Origin: Cyrtodaria siliqua
Lineage: Eukaryota > Mollusca > Bivalvia > Adapedonta > Hiatellidae
NCBI GenBank assembly: GCA_037043455.1
Contig: JAWPHD010007147.1
Coordinates: forward strand, 62,001-126,000
Direction: 5' to 3'
DNA length: 64,000 bases
Every line of letters starts with the position of its first letter. Positions within the stretch are counted from its first letter, which is position 1. Shown here piece after piece: positions 10,641 through 21,710 of the stretch. Under the pieces are notes generated by a model, which ran no database searches, was not told the origin of the DNA, and saw nothing but the letters and a program-made list of their open reading frames with translations. The position numbers were made by a program, and so were the translations under genes.

Positions 10641-12416
10641 ACAAATCTATATCAATTTATGTGCAAATTAAAGGTTATTATATTGACATCCTTTATGTGA
10701 TTACATGGAATGAAAAAAGATTACATTATTCCTTCCAGAACTGTGTCGACATTAAACATGGTTGCCATTGGCAATCTTTGATAATCTTAATGACCATGGT
10801 TGAGCTGGTGACCATAGTTTTAAGTCATCCAGCCCTGACCTCAACAAACAGCTCAGCCAGGGTTCACCCCAGGATTTTTTTCAGGCGCTGACACAGACAG
10901 CACGTTTTTGGATTTCGAAGGGTGGTCAGCAGGAGTCTATTCCCCACCTTTCCTTTTTTTTTTTTATATAATTCTAAGATACACCATCTGCTCGGAGATG
11001 GTTTTAGTTGTAAAATGAATTATGCCTTATTTTAATCAGAAGGCACTCTCAATGCTATTGACCGTTTCAAAAATGTTTTTTTGGAAATATTTTTAAAATC
11101 CACTTTCTCAGCCTCAGAGCAAGCATATTTTCAAAAGGCAATTGTCTTGCCCAACATTTAAGTCCACTTAGTGTATTTTTGAACATGTATGCAGTAGTGT
11201 TAGGCCTGTATATCAATTAAACATTCAGAACTATAAATATCTTTTCCTTTATTGAAATCGCGAAAACCGGTGACATATGAAAAAAGAAGCATATCGCTAA
11301 GTTTGTAACGCTTTTTTGGGAAAGACGCACATCCATATATATGTTTAATTTCATTCTTTACAAATGAAATACACTGAATACCTCATCCAGTCGCATTAAT
11401 AAACGAGTTCTTCGAGTGTATTAAAAAATTCGCATTTTCTCGAAAAATAATCCAGGGCCGCTCATTATTATGATTTACGATTGTTTGGGAAAAAAGAAGC
11501 ATATCGCTAATTTTGTAACGCTTTTGAGGAAGATGCGCATCCATTTACGTTTAATTTCATACTTTATCAATGAAATACACTGAATACCTCATATAATCGC
11601 ATTAATAAACGAGTGCTTTGAGTTCGCATTTTCTCACATAACATTCCAGGGCCGCAAATATGACCTTAGGTCGCCGACTTGACTTCTCAGAAGCGAGAAA
11701 TGACAGTCAAAAACTTGTTATTTGTGGAGGTGTATTTCACACTATCTGGCGAGTGACACCGATAGAGGGGCTCTGTGACAATAAGCAAAATATAAGCACC
11801 GCGCTTGATATTTAAAGGAAAGCGCTAAATAAATAAAACTTCGGAAAATGAAAAAGATATCAAGCTTTCCGTGTGTCCCTTTTAAACTGATATTGAGCGA
11901 GAAATTAAAATGATTTAATGATATTGTTTGATGTGGAAAACACATGCTATTATTGGTGATTCAGGTCAATATATCTAGAAACAGCGAGTTTTATTCAATA
12001 GAACGCCACCCGCATGAACGGAATTATAACGGTTATAACGACGTGTGAAAATTACGTGACGTCACAGTTTCAAAAAGAACGCTGCAAGACCGACTCTCAT
12101 GACCGCAAAAGCAGAAAAAACAACAGCCGTAAGTATTTTGGAACATACACTAATCATATGTCATGCATATAAACAAGTTAATAAGTAGATATATATTCTT
12201 CCACGAAACACAAACGCATCAATTACTTTTTAAAATGTAGGAAATCGTATGCTGAATATAACGTCATCAGTTTTCGCGAATGTACGGGGATCGTAAATTT
12301 GCAGACATTTTTAACGATGGAAAACAGCTCGTTACAATTAAATGCATACTCTTATGAATGAAACAATTTGTGTAAAGTATTTGGTTAACAAGCATAAAAT
12401 CTAATGGATTTTGGAA
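10641..12416. other. No gene recognised; one ~210-bp tandem duplication
   Basis: 11279-11480 and 11491-11665 are diverged direct copies (each with AAAAGAAGCATATCGCTAA, TTTGTAACGCTTTT, ATACACTGAATACCTCAT, GCATTAATAAACGAGT and CCAGGGCCGC). 12040-12070 has TTACGTGACGTCAC-like words. The frame around 10661-10891 has no recognised domain and I do not support it as a gene. Confidence 0.5.
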
Positions 12417-12602
12417 CTGCGACTTGAGAAGTTGAGTTTTGAAATGTAGACCGGCTTCCGGTCGTTACTTTCACAGCGGCTTCCGGTTGGCCGTTTATAG
12501 TCCAAGCAAAACAGATTCTGAATGAGATATCTTGTAAAACAAAGAAGTTTATTCATATAATCATATAATAATCAGGATTTTAAAGAAAATGATTTGATAC
12601 AG
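12417..12602. repeat. Dispersed duplicate block, copy 2
   Basis: Matches 212-395, sharing GCGACTTGAG, TTCTGAATGAGATAT, CTTGTAAA and AATCAGGAT. It lies immediately upstream of BEN-like exon material, so it may act as a 5' leader or promoter here. Confidence 0.55.
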
Positions 12603-12701
12603 TTTCAAAATATGCATGTCATTTTGCTGATGACGTTCAACTCGGCCTTTTTACATTTTATTTTGATTTCTACATTTTGGTTGCATTTATATTTCGATAG
12701 G

Positions 12702-13757
12702 CTGGAAAAGCTAAACAAGAATGCTGCAAAAATGAAGACGCAGAAAGATAAAACCATGGACCAGAATACTTCTCAGGTCTTTGTACCTTCTACCTGACCA
12801 AAGTATGAAGGTATAATAATTGTTTTCTATTAAAAAAATTGGTATTGGTTTAAAAAAATAAAATGTAACTTATAAATGCTTGCTGTCAGAAGAATCAAGG
12901 TACTGAAACATGTACTTACCCAAGATTATGTATTTATAGTTCAAACAATTGAATGTTGTTTAACGGCTCATCAACACAGTATAGGTTATTTAGAGCCGCC
13001 CCAGAGAGAGGGGAAGGATACATAGGAATCCGGGAACTTGCCCTACTCTTATTATCAAATAGATTCCTATGGTTCTTTAACGTGCTCGGAGGATAGACCG
13101 ATACACGGGACCGCCCGGTTTACGTCCCCATCCGACGGACGGGGCTAAGGGAAAGTGTCTTGCCCAAGAACACACCGACGGAACTCAGTGGCACCACGGA
13201 GGATTGAACCCGGGGCCTCCGGTTACAAATCCGCCGCGCTACCGACTGCGCCACGCCAGCCCTCCATAGTTAACAAAAACACTAAACACTGCAGCTTCAA
13301 AAAGTGTTAAGTTGAAAGCACATACAAAACATGATGGTAAAATGGCCCTGAACACTCGCCCTATTGCATCGTTTCGCTGAAGACACTTGCACCAGTTACA
13401 CACAAAAGGGTCTAGCTCTTAATCTTGGAAAAAAAACAACTTTATAAAGGTTTTCTTAAAAACAATTTAAAGCTATATTTAAGGCAGCAGATCATACTTG
13501 TAAAACACATGCTGTCAATATTTTATGAAAAACTTATTTTCAGATTTCAATTTCTTGGAGAGGCCAAAAAAGACATACGTGCACATGGGGCGGGACGAGC
13601 TATTGCAGTGCATAGATCCAAGAAAAAAACCTGGCCCTATACCAAACTAATCACCAAGGAAGATTGTGTGGATTGTGTGGAGACGCTATACGGTCATGGG
13701 ACTGCTGTTTTTACCACATGTCAGAATTTAATAAATTTAAATGTATACCTCATTTAA
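12702..13757 (+). pseudogene. BEN-domain-like gene fragment (module 3), decayed
   Basis: A lysine-rich piece at 12702-12776 (acceptor CGATAG, donor-like CAG|GTCTTT; LEKLNKNAAKMKTQKDKT) resembles the basic coiled-coil exons of the complete BEN gene at 48 kb. At 13544 (acceptor TTTTCAG) an exon begins that aligns with the BEN exons at 26461 and 58308. Read with one T added in the run near 13552, it starts D-F-N-F-L-G-E-A, compared with DLAYVGEA and DLVYLGEA. It continues to LITKEDCVDCVETLYGHG, compared with LLSKEDCVNMTVYGHG. A GATTGTGTG 9-bp direct repeat explains the extra residues. No convincing donor or last exon follows. It is a relic, or a gene with an indel error. Orientation is the same as the other BEN modules. 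Confidence 0.4.
12957..13266 (-). mobile_element. tRNA-derived SINE, V-domain-like body
   Basis: On the minus strand it begins GGCGTGGCGCAGTCGGTAGC, with an A-box-like TGGCGCAGTCGG and a B-box GGTTCAATCC, folding like a tRNA with anticodon TGT. It then carries GTGTTCTTGGGCAAGACACT and CCGTCCGTCGGATGGGG, resembling the conserved central domain of V-type SINEs. It is not a functional tRNA gene because no separate terminator or mature end is seen and the body continues ~240 bp. Confidence 0.75.
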
Positions 13758-13921
13758 AAAAGAAGTTATATTTAATTAGCTATATATAGCTCTAGTGGCC
13801 ACAGGCCAGAGATTATTGCATGAGCTTATTCGATAGGGCGTTGTCTGCTGTCTGTCCTCCAATTTAAATTGTCCTAAATGTTATCGAATCCCATAGTCAA
13901 ACCGGGTATGTAAACATATAT

Positions 13922-14188
13922 GGTATACCACTGGATATCAGGGCTATTCCATTAGAGTATTCCAGTGGAAATATCACTAGTATGCCACTGGAAATAATCT
14001 AGTGGAATTGCTCTGATATCCAGTGGAATTCCACTGGTAATATTTCCAGTGGTATTCCAGTGGAAAGATCAAGTGGAATTGCTCTGGAATTCCAGTGGTA
14101 TTTCCAGTGGAATTCCAGAGCAATTCCGCTAGATTATTCTAATGGACATCCATTGGAATTCCACAGGAATATTTTCACCAGGGAACTG
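13922..14188. repeat. CCAGTGGAAT / ATTCCACTGG word array
   Basis: About 15 copies of CCAGTGGAAT or its complement, sometimes fused as GTGGAATTCCACTGG. The array ends with ATTTTCACCAGGGAACTG, which resembles the ends at 15665 and 60652. Confidence 0.85.
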
Positions 14189-14702
14189 TCTAGGTTAACG
14201 CTAGCAGTAGCCAAAATAGCCAATGGCTCCTAATCCATTCGCAGGGGCAGTGAGTTGCAGCCCTTTTTTTTTGGTCAAATTTTACTTAAAAATATATTTG
14301 GTGTGACCGTGTCTATCTCCTCCCACATTTTGTTTGTTTTGAAAGTTTACAGGATACTTACTTAGGATGTCAAAATGTGTATATCCTTTCGGCATTTAAA
14401 TCTACCCGATATTACCTGCATTATGGCCCTTTTTTCAAGATGTGCATATGGATTCGGCATCAAAATTGACCCAGTATTACCGGAGTAACATTAACCCTTT
14501 TTTGTCCAATTTTCTGTTTTACTCCGATTGTTTTCAGAGGGGGCATTCGTGACCCATGGACACTTTTCTGGCAAAGATATGTCTGACAAATTATTAACAA
14601 AGATGTTGACAGTTTTATCACTTAAATTGTTATATTTTTAGCTCATCTGGGTCAAAGGCTCACATGTGAGCTATTGTGATCATTCTTGTCTGTCATAATT
14701 CT
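14189..14702. other. Unassigned spacer with a pearl-type terminal hairpin
   Basis: No gene is seen. 14637-14690 carries TTTTTAGCTCATCTGG and CACATGTGAGCTATTGTGAT, the reverse complement of a GAGCTAAAAA-type element end, directly abutting the next word array. Confidence 0.45.
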
Positions 14703-15664
14703 AATCTAATCTGAATAGTGTCTGCACCATTTTCTGAATCTTTCTTAAAATGTTCTGAGAGATTCAGACACTTTTGAGTCTGAATTTTGTCTGAATAAAC
14801 CCTGAAAATTCAGACAATTTTCAATCTGAATTTTGTCTGGATTCGTTCCAATTTAAGTAAATATTCAGACAAAGCCAAATGACGCCAAATATTGTCCGTT
14901 CAGACAATGTTCAGTTAAATTTCAGACAGTGGTTTAAGCAACTTTTCAGAATAAATATCTGAACCAATTTTCTGAATCTTTCTTAAAGTGTTCTGAAAGA
15001 TTCAGACTTCAGACACTTTTGAGTCAGAATTTTGTCTGAATAAACCCCGAAGATTCAGACGATTTTCAGTCTGAATTTTGTCTGGATTCGTTCCAATTTA
15101 AGTAAATATTCAGACGAGGCCAAGTAACGACCGTTCAGCCAAGAATCAGACAATGTTCAGTTAAATTTCAGAATAGTGTCTGAACCATTTTCTGAATCTT
15201 TCTTAAAATGTTCTGAGAGATTCAGACTTCAGACACTTTTGAGTCTGAATTTTGTCTGAATAAACCCTGAAGATTCAGACGATTTTCAGTCTGAATTTTG
15301 TCTGAATTCGTTCCAATTTAAGTAAATATTCAGACGAGGCCAGATAACGACCGTTCAGTCAAGAATCAGACAATGTTCAGTTAAATTTCAGAATAAAAGT
15401 CTGAATAGTGTCTGAACCATTTTCTGAATCTTTCTTAAAATGTTCTGAGAGATTCAGACTTCAGACACTTTTGAGTCTGAATTTTGTCTGAATAAATCCT
15501 GAAGATTCAGACGATTTTCAGTCTGAATTTTGTCTGGATTCGTTCCAATTTAAGTAAATATTCAGACAAGGCCAAATAACGCCAAATAACGTCCGTTCAG
15601 CCAAGAATCAGACAATGTTCAGTTAAATTTCAGACAGTGGTTCAGCCAATATTCAGACACTATA
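14703..15664. repeat. TTCAGA/TCTGAA array, right side, ~225-bp tandem units
   Basis: Four tandem units (starting near 14703, 14956, 15178 and 15409) each contain TCTGAATCTTTCTTAAA, GAGATTCAGAC, TTTTGAGTCTGAATTTTGTC and TTCCAATTTAAGTAAATATT. The higher-order unit differs from the left array although the basic word is the same. Confidence 0.85.
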
Positions 15665-15884
15665 TTTTCATGAGGGATACAACGTCATGGAAAATTTATA
15701 ACTTTACGTAAAAGAATTTATTTTTCAAAAATGTCAGTGAGTACGCTCGTCTTCTGTCGTTGTTTCTTGACATTTTGTAAAAGCGTTTTGTTTTGTAATT
15801 TTGTGACAGTTGTCGAGAATGTGTGAAACTATTGTACTGAATTTAGTTAATTTTAGATGAATATATTATTAAAGTATACATTTT

Positions 15885-16345
15885 CAGTGTTGACTTGACT
15901 TGGTTTGACTGACTATTGACTTGACTAGACTTGATTTGACTGACTCAACTGCACACCTTACATAACTTGTTTATGATTTGACTTACCAAAACTGGACTTG
16001 ACTTAATCTTGACTTATACTTGACTTGAACTTGACTTAGACTTGACTTGAACTTTACATGAATGTGTGAAACTATTGTATTGAATTTAGTTAATTTCGGA
16101 TCAATATACTTAGTAAATTGTCTATGGATACATTTTCACTTTGGTCTTGACTTGATTTGACTATTGTTTGACTCGACTAGACTATAATTAACTAGACATG
16201 ACTTGACTAGACTAGACTGAATCAGCTGCTGAAAGTCTGCACAACTTGTTTATGACTTGACTCACCATAACTTCCTTATTACTTGACTCACCATAATTTG
16301 ACTTGACTGAACTTGACATGAACTTGACTTGACTTACACACATTA
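15885..16345. repeat. TTGAC-rich array (CTTGACTTGA words)
   Basis: TTGACTTGACT, GACTAGACT and TTTGACTGACT words dominate, with a ~245-bp direct repetition (AATGTGTGAAACTATTGTA near 15819 and 16061). No gene is seen between 15684 and 16653. Confidence 0.75.
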
Positions 16346-16653
16346 TAATTTAAATATGAAACACATTTGAGGTAAAGAAAACATAACGCTCAATATAGAA
16401 ATAACAATACTGATAATTATTTTACTAAAGAAGGAGTTATTAAAGATACACCTTTGTCGTCTCTATGCAATCCTATACATTTTCGAATTGCCTAGATCTC
16501 AATTTGTCGAATCCAGACGTTGTCATACTTTATGCTATAATTTCACAAATAGTCGCCCAATGTGGTCAAATGAGGCCATTTCATGTAGGGCTTTAACGTA
16601 AGTTTCTTCAGAAAAGATTTTCATCGCATGTCGCGGAACTTTTTTCCCTTCAA

Positions 16654-17114
16654 GGTCTCACTAAACAGTTATTTTTCTTGCCAGTCACGGTAGGAACTTT
16701 CTGGAGCTTAAAAAAAAGATCTGTGTTATTCGGTTCTTGCTTATTTCTTAAAATGTGCAAATATTTACCTTTTTTTTGTTGCAGGTAACAAGAATGGGAC
16801 AAGTTCATGATTTCATACAGGTTAGGATATGCCTGAATGTTTATGGGCCCAGATCTGAGAATCTAATACTGGGTAGTGATACATTGAAAATGTCAGTGAA
16901 ATGGACAAATTCAAGAGGGTCTCTTCAAACTATTGATATTTAAAAAAAAGCAAATTGGTCAACCCCGTGTTTTTTGTTGGATATTTCATGCAACAGAAAT
17001 CAAGTTTCACAAAGAAAATATTTTTAAGAAAATTCATTAAGTTCTACAGTGGTCCAGAGGGGTCATGCTACATATGCCGAGCTATGTAAAATTAACTGTG
17101 TTGTGAGAAGTAAA
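16654..17114. other. Interrupting segment X-Y, uninterrupted copy
   Basis: Contains the same X and Y parts as 6929-8656 but joined directly (TTGATATTTAAAAAAAAG then CAAATTGGTC). It therefore lacks the R1 element, giving an empty site. It runs into TGCTATTCAGC, the recombinase-like exon of copy C. Confidence 0.7.
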
Positions 17115-17257
17115 GTGCTATTCAGCAAGAGAAGAATAGCTGAAGATGATGAGTTGAAGGTACAAGACTTTGAGAATAGATTTAAAGGTGATGATGTTGA
17201 CACCAATGAAAAAATACTGAATTCACTTGGAGTTTCCGAGAGGGCTTTACTAAAAAG
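17115..17257 (+). pseudogene. Recombinase-like gene, copy C (R-box exon only)
   Basis: The frame reads VLFSKRRIAEDDELKVQDF and continues to SERALLKR, with a donor-like AAG|GTAATT at the end. It corresponds to the 3' half missing from copy A and matches 19585-19726. The pattern L-F-x-K-R-R-x-x-E...L resembles box I of tyrosine recombinases (catalytic Arg in an R-x-x-E setting). The C-terminal catalytic boxes (H-x-x-R, Tyr) are not found downstream. A short region of similarity continues to about 17500 and includes CAACTCTTGGATGAGGTCTC in both copies. Confidence 0.45.
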
Positions 17258-17707
17258 GTAATTATAAACATTAATGATGGTAATTATTTTCAACTCTTGG
17301 ATGAGGTCTCCTGTATCCTTCATTCAAGAACAATGCTTTCAATTCACTTTCTTGCCAGGTACTGTATGTAATAACTTTTTAAGTTGGACCACCACAACTG
17401 AAAATAGATTTACAAAAAAAATGGTTTGTGATCATTACTCCTTTGAAACTTTTATGTCAATACGTGATATTGATACGAGTCCTTCGATAAAGTGATTGCC
17501 ATGACCTGAAATTGGTTCTCAACCACATTCATACTGATTATGCCTTCATACATGTATGCCAGTTATTAGACTGTTATCAGTTATAGCTGTTCAGGACTTC
17601 AGAAGAGCATTTCAAGGTCATGGACATCTTTGTTATAATTTCGAACTTATAACTGCACAATTTGCTGCACGCTGTTGTTCAGAAGTTATATTGCTTGTCT
17701 GTTTGCA

Positions 17708-18295
17708 TTTTTAGCTTCACTATTCGAAGAATAAGAGAGCTTATGTAATCACCCTGGCGTCGGCGTCCCAAATCAAGCTGTACGTGTAAGCTGTGTTTAC
17801 AGGTCTATATCTCTTTGATTTCTTGTCCTAGCACAACCAGACTTGGTCACAAGCTTCCTTATAGCATTAACTTAAGGGCTGCATAAATAATGTTGGTTCC
17901 TCTAAGCCCTGGGCTCCAATGGAACCCTTATTCTGATAGCTCTTAAAATGTGTCCCATTTCACATCAAACTTTGCATGTAAGCAGTGTTTACAGGTCTAT
18001 ACCCATTTCATTTCTTGTTCTAGCACAATGCAATTTGGCCATGAGCTTTCTTATAGCATTATCTTAAGGGCTGCATGAGTAATTTTGGACCCTGTAGCCC
18101 CTGGGCTCCCATGGAACCCAAATTCTTAAAAATGTGTCCCATTTCACATCAAATTTTGCATGTAAGCTGTTTATACAGGTCTATATCTGTTTCATTTCTT
18201 GTTCTAGCACAGTAAAATTTGGAAATGAGCTTCCTTATAGCATTATCTTAAGGGCTGCAATAAAGCATTAAATGAAAGATACGACTTAATACATT
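17708..18295 (-). mobile_element. Pearl-type element R2, copy 1 (~200-bp units)
   Basis: On the plus strand it opens TTTTAGCTTCACTATTCGAA and CACCCTGGCGTCGGCGTCC, followed by about three units containing TTACAGGTCTATA, CATTTCTTGTTCTAGCAC, CTTATAGCATTA and TTAAGGGCTGCA. The opening is the reverse complement of a GAGCTAAAA tail, so the element is on the minus strand. A second copy is at 21122, and fragments are at 49021, 50453 and 51116. Confidence 0.7.
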
Positions 18296-18307
18296 TAAAA
18301 AAAATCG

Positions 18308-19585
18308 TCCGGAACCAACAGACCGACCGACGGACGGACAGACGGACCGACAAGCTCACTCCTATATACACCCCCTAAACTTTGTTTGTGGGGGTATAAT
18401 AATGAATTTAAGATTATTTAGTCATACATGACAATAGTACTTCATTAATTTATTACAGGTAACACCTTCAGGAAGGCGAAGAAGAGTTTGCTACAGGAAG
18501 AGGAGTGTTACAGGAGAACTTGATGCCAGCGGCGTTCTTATAGCAACCCCAGTGACAGTGAGAGTCAATGAAAGCTACATAGTAACTTTCTTAATATATA
18601 TTTTACAAGAATTTATGAGGCAAATTGATCAAATGAGGTTGGTGGGGGTATACTAATCACTTTTAGTGATAATTCTAGTTTACTCTTGTACTATATTGTT
18701 TCAGGTTCTTCAAAAAGGAAAGGGAACGTTGTTCATGTACAGACGACCTATAGAACATGCTGAAGGGACAATAATTAGCTCAAGTGAGTATGTTCCTTGT
18801 GAATTCTGCCTCGGTTTTTACCATGTAAAGAATCTGTGGTCACATGCAAAGTCGTGTGATTTAAGAAAAACTTAAGTAGATAGACCAAAGAATTACGTTA
18901 GAAACAGCAGAATAATTATTTCGCCATTTATTGTGAACGGGACAGTGAAAGTTGAACTGAATGCGGTTATCAGTAAAATGAAAGAGACGTTACAGAACTC
19001 AGGAGTAAAGAAAATATGCTATGAAGACGAGTTAGTAAGAGGATTTGGCCACTCCCTTCTCTACAAGTTAGGCTCAGTAGATGAACAAAGAAGGAAAGAC
19101 CAGGACAATGTGCGGACCAAGATTAGACGTAAAGGAAGACTATTGCAAAAGCTTAATGTAAATAAGTTGTTTCCTGAGCCATTGAACTATTACATTTCTG
19201 CAAAGGAGTTCATGTATGTTGTGGGTCAGTAAAGGAAATATCAAGAGAGTCTGATTCGCCAAACCTGGCTCTGACATTAAGCCACTACCTAAAACAAATA
19301 GCTCTGTTGAAGGCTACTTTAAGTATACAGGAAGAGGATAGTAGGAAGAAGCCAATGATTTCCAGGAGCTCTATGCAGTCCATTGGAATCCAAAGGTAAC
19401 TGCTGTTGCTAATCGTACAAGGCAAATGAGAAGCATTAATAAAAAAAAGAAGAAATACCGTCTACTGCTGATTTGGTTACGCTAAAAGAGTACTTGGAAA
19501 AAGAAATACAAATTTGAATTAAAAATAAAATTCCCACATACGAACAGTTTGTAAAAATGTCACAGATAGTTATTGTACGTATAGT
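18308..19585 (+). repeat. Segmental duplicate of 5640-6935
   Basis: Starts in a pearl-type tail (CCAACAGACCGACCGA...) and covers the intron, hAT-tail exon, C2HC exon and 5' half of the recombinase-like gene with about 95 percent identity by eye. Because intron sequence is retained, this is a DNA-level duplication and not retrocopying. Confidence 0.8.
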
Positions 19586-19726
19586 GCTATTCAGCAAGAG
19601 AAGAATAGCTGAAGTGGATGAGTTGAATGTACATGACTTTGAGAATAGATTTAAAGGTGATGATGTTGACACCAATGAAAAAATACTGAATTCACTTGGA
19701 GTTTCCGAGAGGGCTTTACTAAAAAG
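18459..19726 (+). pseudogene. hAT-tail / recombinase-like transposon gene, copy B (most complete)
   Basis: Exon 18459 onward repeats the basic hAT-like tail. Exon 18704 onward has GKGTLFMYRRP, C-E-F-C-LGFYH and LWSHAKSCD, then one in-frame stop (shared with copy A), then an open stretch NSRIIISPFIVNGTVKVEL, GFGHSLLYKLGSVDEQRRKD and LNYYISAKEFMYVV. After a frame break come LALTLSHYLKQ and further frame changes. At 19577 IVIVRI joins VLFSKRRIAEVDELNVHDF without the interrupting segment, ending ALLKR|GTTATT. The order of C2HC motif, helical domain and R-x-x-E box is that of an uncharacterised tyrosine-recombinase-like (Crypton-like) family; the catalytic C-terminus is absent. Multiple breaks make this a relic. 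Confidence 0.5.
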
Positions 19727-19886
19727 GTTATTATAAACATTAATGATGGTAATTATTTTCAACTCTTGGATGAGGTCTCCTGTATCCTTCATTCAAGAAC
19801 AATGCTTTCAATTCACTTTCTTGCCAGGTACTGTATGTAATAACTTTTTAAGCTGGACCACCACAACTGAAAATAGATTTACAAAA

Positions 19887-20841
19887 AACAAGAGGTCAAT
19901 GACCTTGAAGCTCTACTGATTGATTTTGATTTCAGGAAGTAGTCGCTACAGACTTGTTTTTTGAAAAATTATTTTTAGCCGTGGTGGCCATCTTGAATTT
20001 CCGGCCGACCTGAAATTTTGCTAGGATCAATTAGACATCAAGAGCAACATTCCTGTGAAGTTTCATGAAAATCCGTCAAGTAGTTTCACAGGAATAGTCG
20101 CTACAAGTTTTCATTATATAACTCTATGTAAACAAAGATGGCCGCTGACAGCCATGTTTAACGTCGAATCAAAATAATGTTTGACTCTGATAACCATCAT
20201 GTCATGCTGATCATTTTACAAAAAGTCCCATATCAATATCACTTATAGTTTTCAGGACGTAGTCGCTACAAACTTTTTTTTTTTTAAATCTAATTTTAGC
20301 TGTGGCGGCCATCTTGAATTTCTGGCCGATCTGAAATTTTGCTAGGATCAATTAAACATTAAGAGCAACATTCCTGTAAAGTTTCATGAAAATCTGCCAA
20401 GTAGTTTCAAAGGATTAGTCGCTACAAGTTTTTACTATATAACTGTATGTAAACAAAGATGGCCGCTGGCAGCCATGTTTAACGTTTAATCAAAACGATT
20501 TTTGACAAGGACCAACATCATGTCATGCTGATCATTTTAAAAAAAGTCCCATATCAATATCACTTATAGTTTTCAAGAAGTAGTCGCTACAAACTTGTAT
20601 TTTAAAAACCTATTTTTAGATCTGGCGGCCATCTTGGATTTCACATCAACATGAATTTTTGCTAGGATCAACTAGACTTCATGGGCAACATTTCTGTAAA
20701 GTTTCATGAAAATCCATTCAGTAGTTTCAGAGGAGAAGTCGCTACAAAAAAAAGTTTACGGACAGACAGACGGACAGACAGACAGACGGATGCCTCACCA
20801 CGGCATAAGCTCTGCTGATCTCTGATCAGTAGAGCTAAAAA
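19887..20841 (+). mobile_element. Pearl-type element R1, copy 2
   Basis: Same head, GTAGTCGCTAC-bearing core units (~2.7), ACGGACAGACAGACGGACAG run and CTGATCAGTAGAGCTAAAAA tail as the copy at 7219. The flanks GATTTACAAAAAA and ATGGTTTGTGATCATTAC are contiguous in copy C at 17408-17440, which gives a second independent empty site in an A run. Confidence 0.85.
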
Positions 20842-21121
20842 TGGTTTGTGATCATTACTCCGTTGAAATTTGTCATTACGTGATATTGATACGAGTCCTT
20901 CGATAAAGTGATTGCCATGACCTGAAGTTGGTCCTCAACCACATTCATATTGATAATGCCTTCATACATGTATGCCAGTTATTAGACTGTTACCAGTTCT
21001 AGCTGTTCAGGACTTCAGAAGAGCATTTCAAGGTCATGGACATCTTTGTTATAATTTTTAACTTATAACTGCACAATTTGCTGCACGCTGTTGTTCAGAA
21101 GTTTTATTGCTTGTCTGTTTG

Positions 21122-21710
21122 CATTTTTAGCTTGACTATTGGAAGAATAAGAGATCTTATTTAATCACCCTGGCGTCGGCGTCCCAAATCAAGCTGTAAG
21201 TATAAGCTGTGTTTACAGGTCTATATCTCTTTCATTTCTTGTCCTAGCACTACCAGACTTGGTCACAAGCTTCCTTATAGCATTAACTTAAGGGCTGCAT
21301 AAGTAATGTTGGTTCCTGTAACCCCTGGGCTCCAATGGAACCCTAATTCTGATAGCTCTTAAAATGTGTCCCATTTTACATCAAATTTTGCATGTTAGCA
21401 GTGTTTACAGGTCTATACCCATTTCATTTCTTGTTCTAGCACAATGCAATTTGGCCATGAGCTTTCTTATAGCATTATCTTAAGGGCTGCATGAGTAATT
21501 TTGGTTCCTGTAGCCCCTTGGCTCCCATGGAACCCAAATTCTTAAAATGTGTCCCATTTCACATCAAATTTTGCGTGTAAGCTGTTTATACAGGTCTTTA
21601 TCTGTTTTATTTCTTGTTCTAGCACAATAAAATTTGGAAATGAGCTTCCTTATAGCATTATCTTAAGGGCTGCAATAAAGTATTAAATGAAAGATACGAC
21701 AATACATTTA
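21122..21710 (-). mobile_element. Pearl-type element R2, copy 2
   Basis: Nearly the same sequence as 17708-18295, with the same unit words. It is followed directly by the R3 element head at 21711. Confidence 0.7.

Larger units (their letters stand above)
9759..15683. mobile_element. 5.9-kb interval bracketed by inverted repeats
   Basis: The left end is GTTGCATCCCTCATGAAA (9759-9776). The right end, TTTTCATGAGGGATACAAC (15665-15683), is its inverted complement with one internal mismatch. Inside each end lies an array of TCTGAA/TTCAGA words. The flanks on both sides resemble the same ~65-bp tandem array. This looks like one large insertion with subterminal arrays, or alternatively two separate inverted copies of a small element. 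The interior holds a BEN-like relic, a SINE and another word array; no transposase is visible in it. Confidence 0.5.

Noticed and set aside
10661..10891. 76-codon plus-strand frame
   Set aside because: No recognisable motif, no splice sites, average composition.
12957..13266. A tRNA-Thr-like gene
   Set aside because: The tRNA-like head continues into a V-SINE-like body; it is SINE-derived and degraded.
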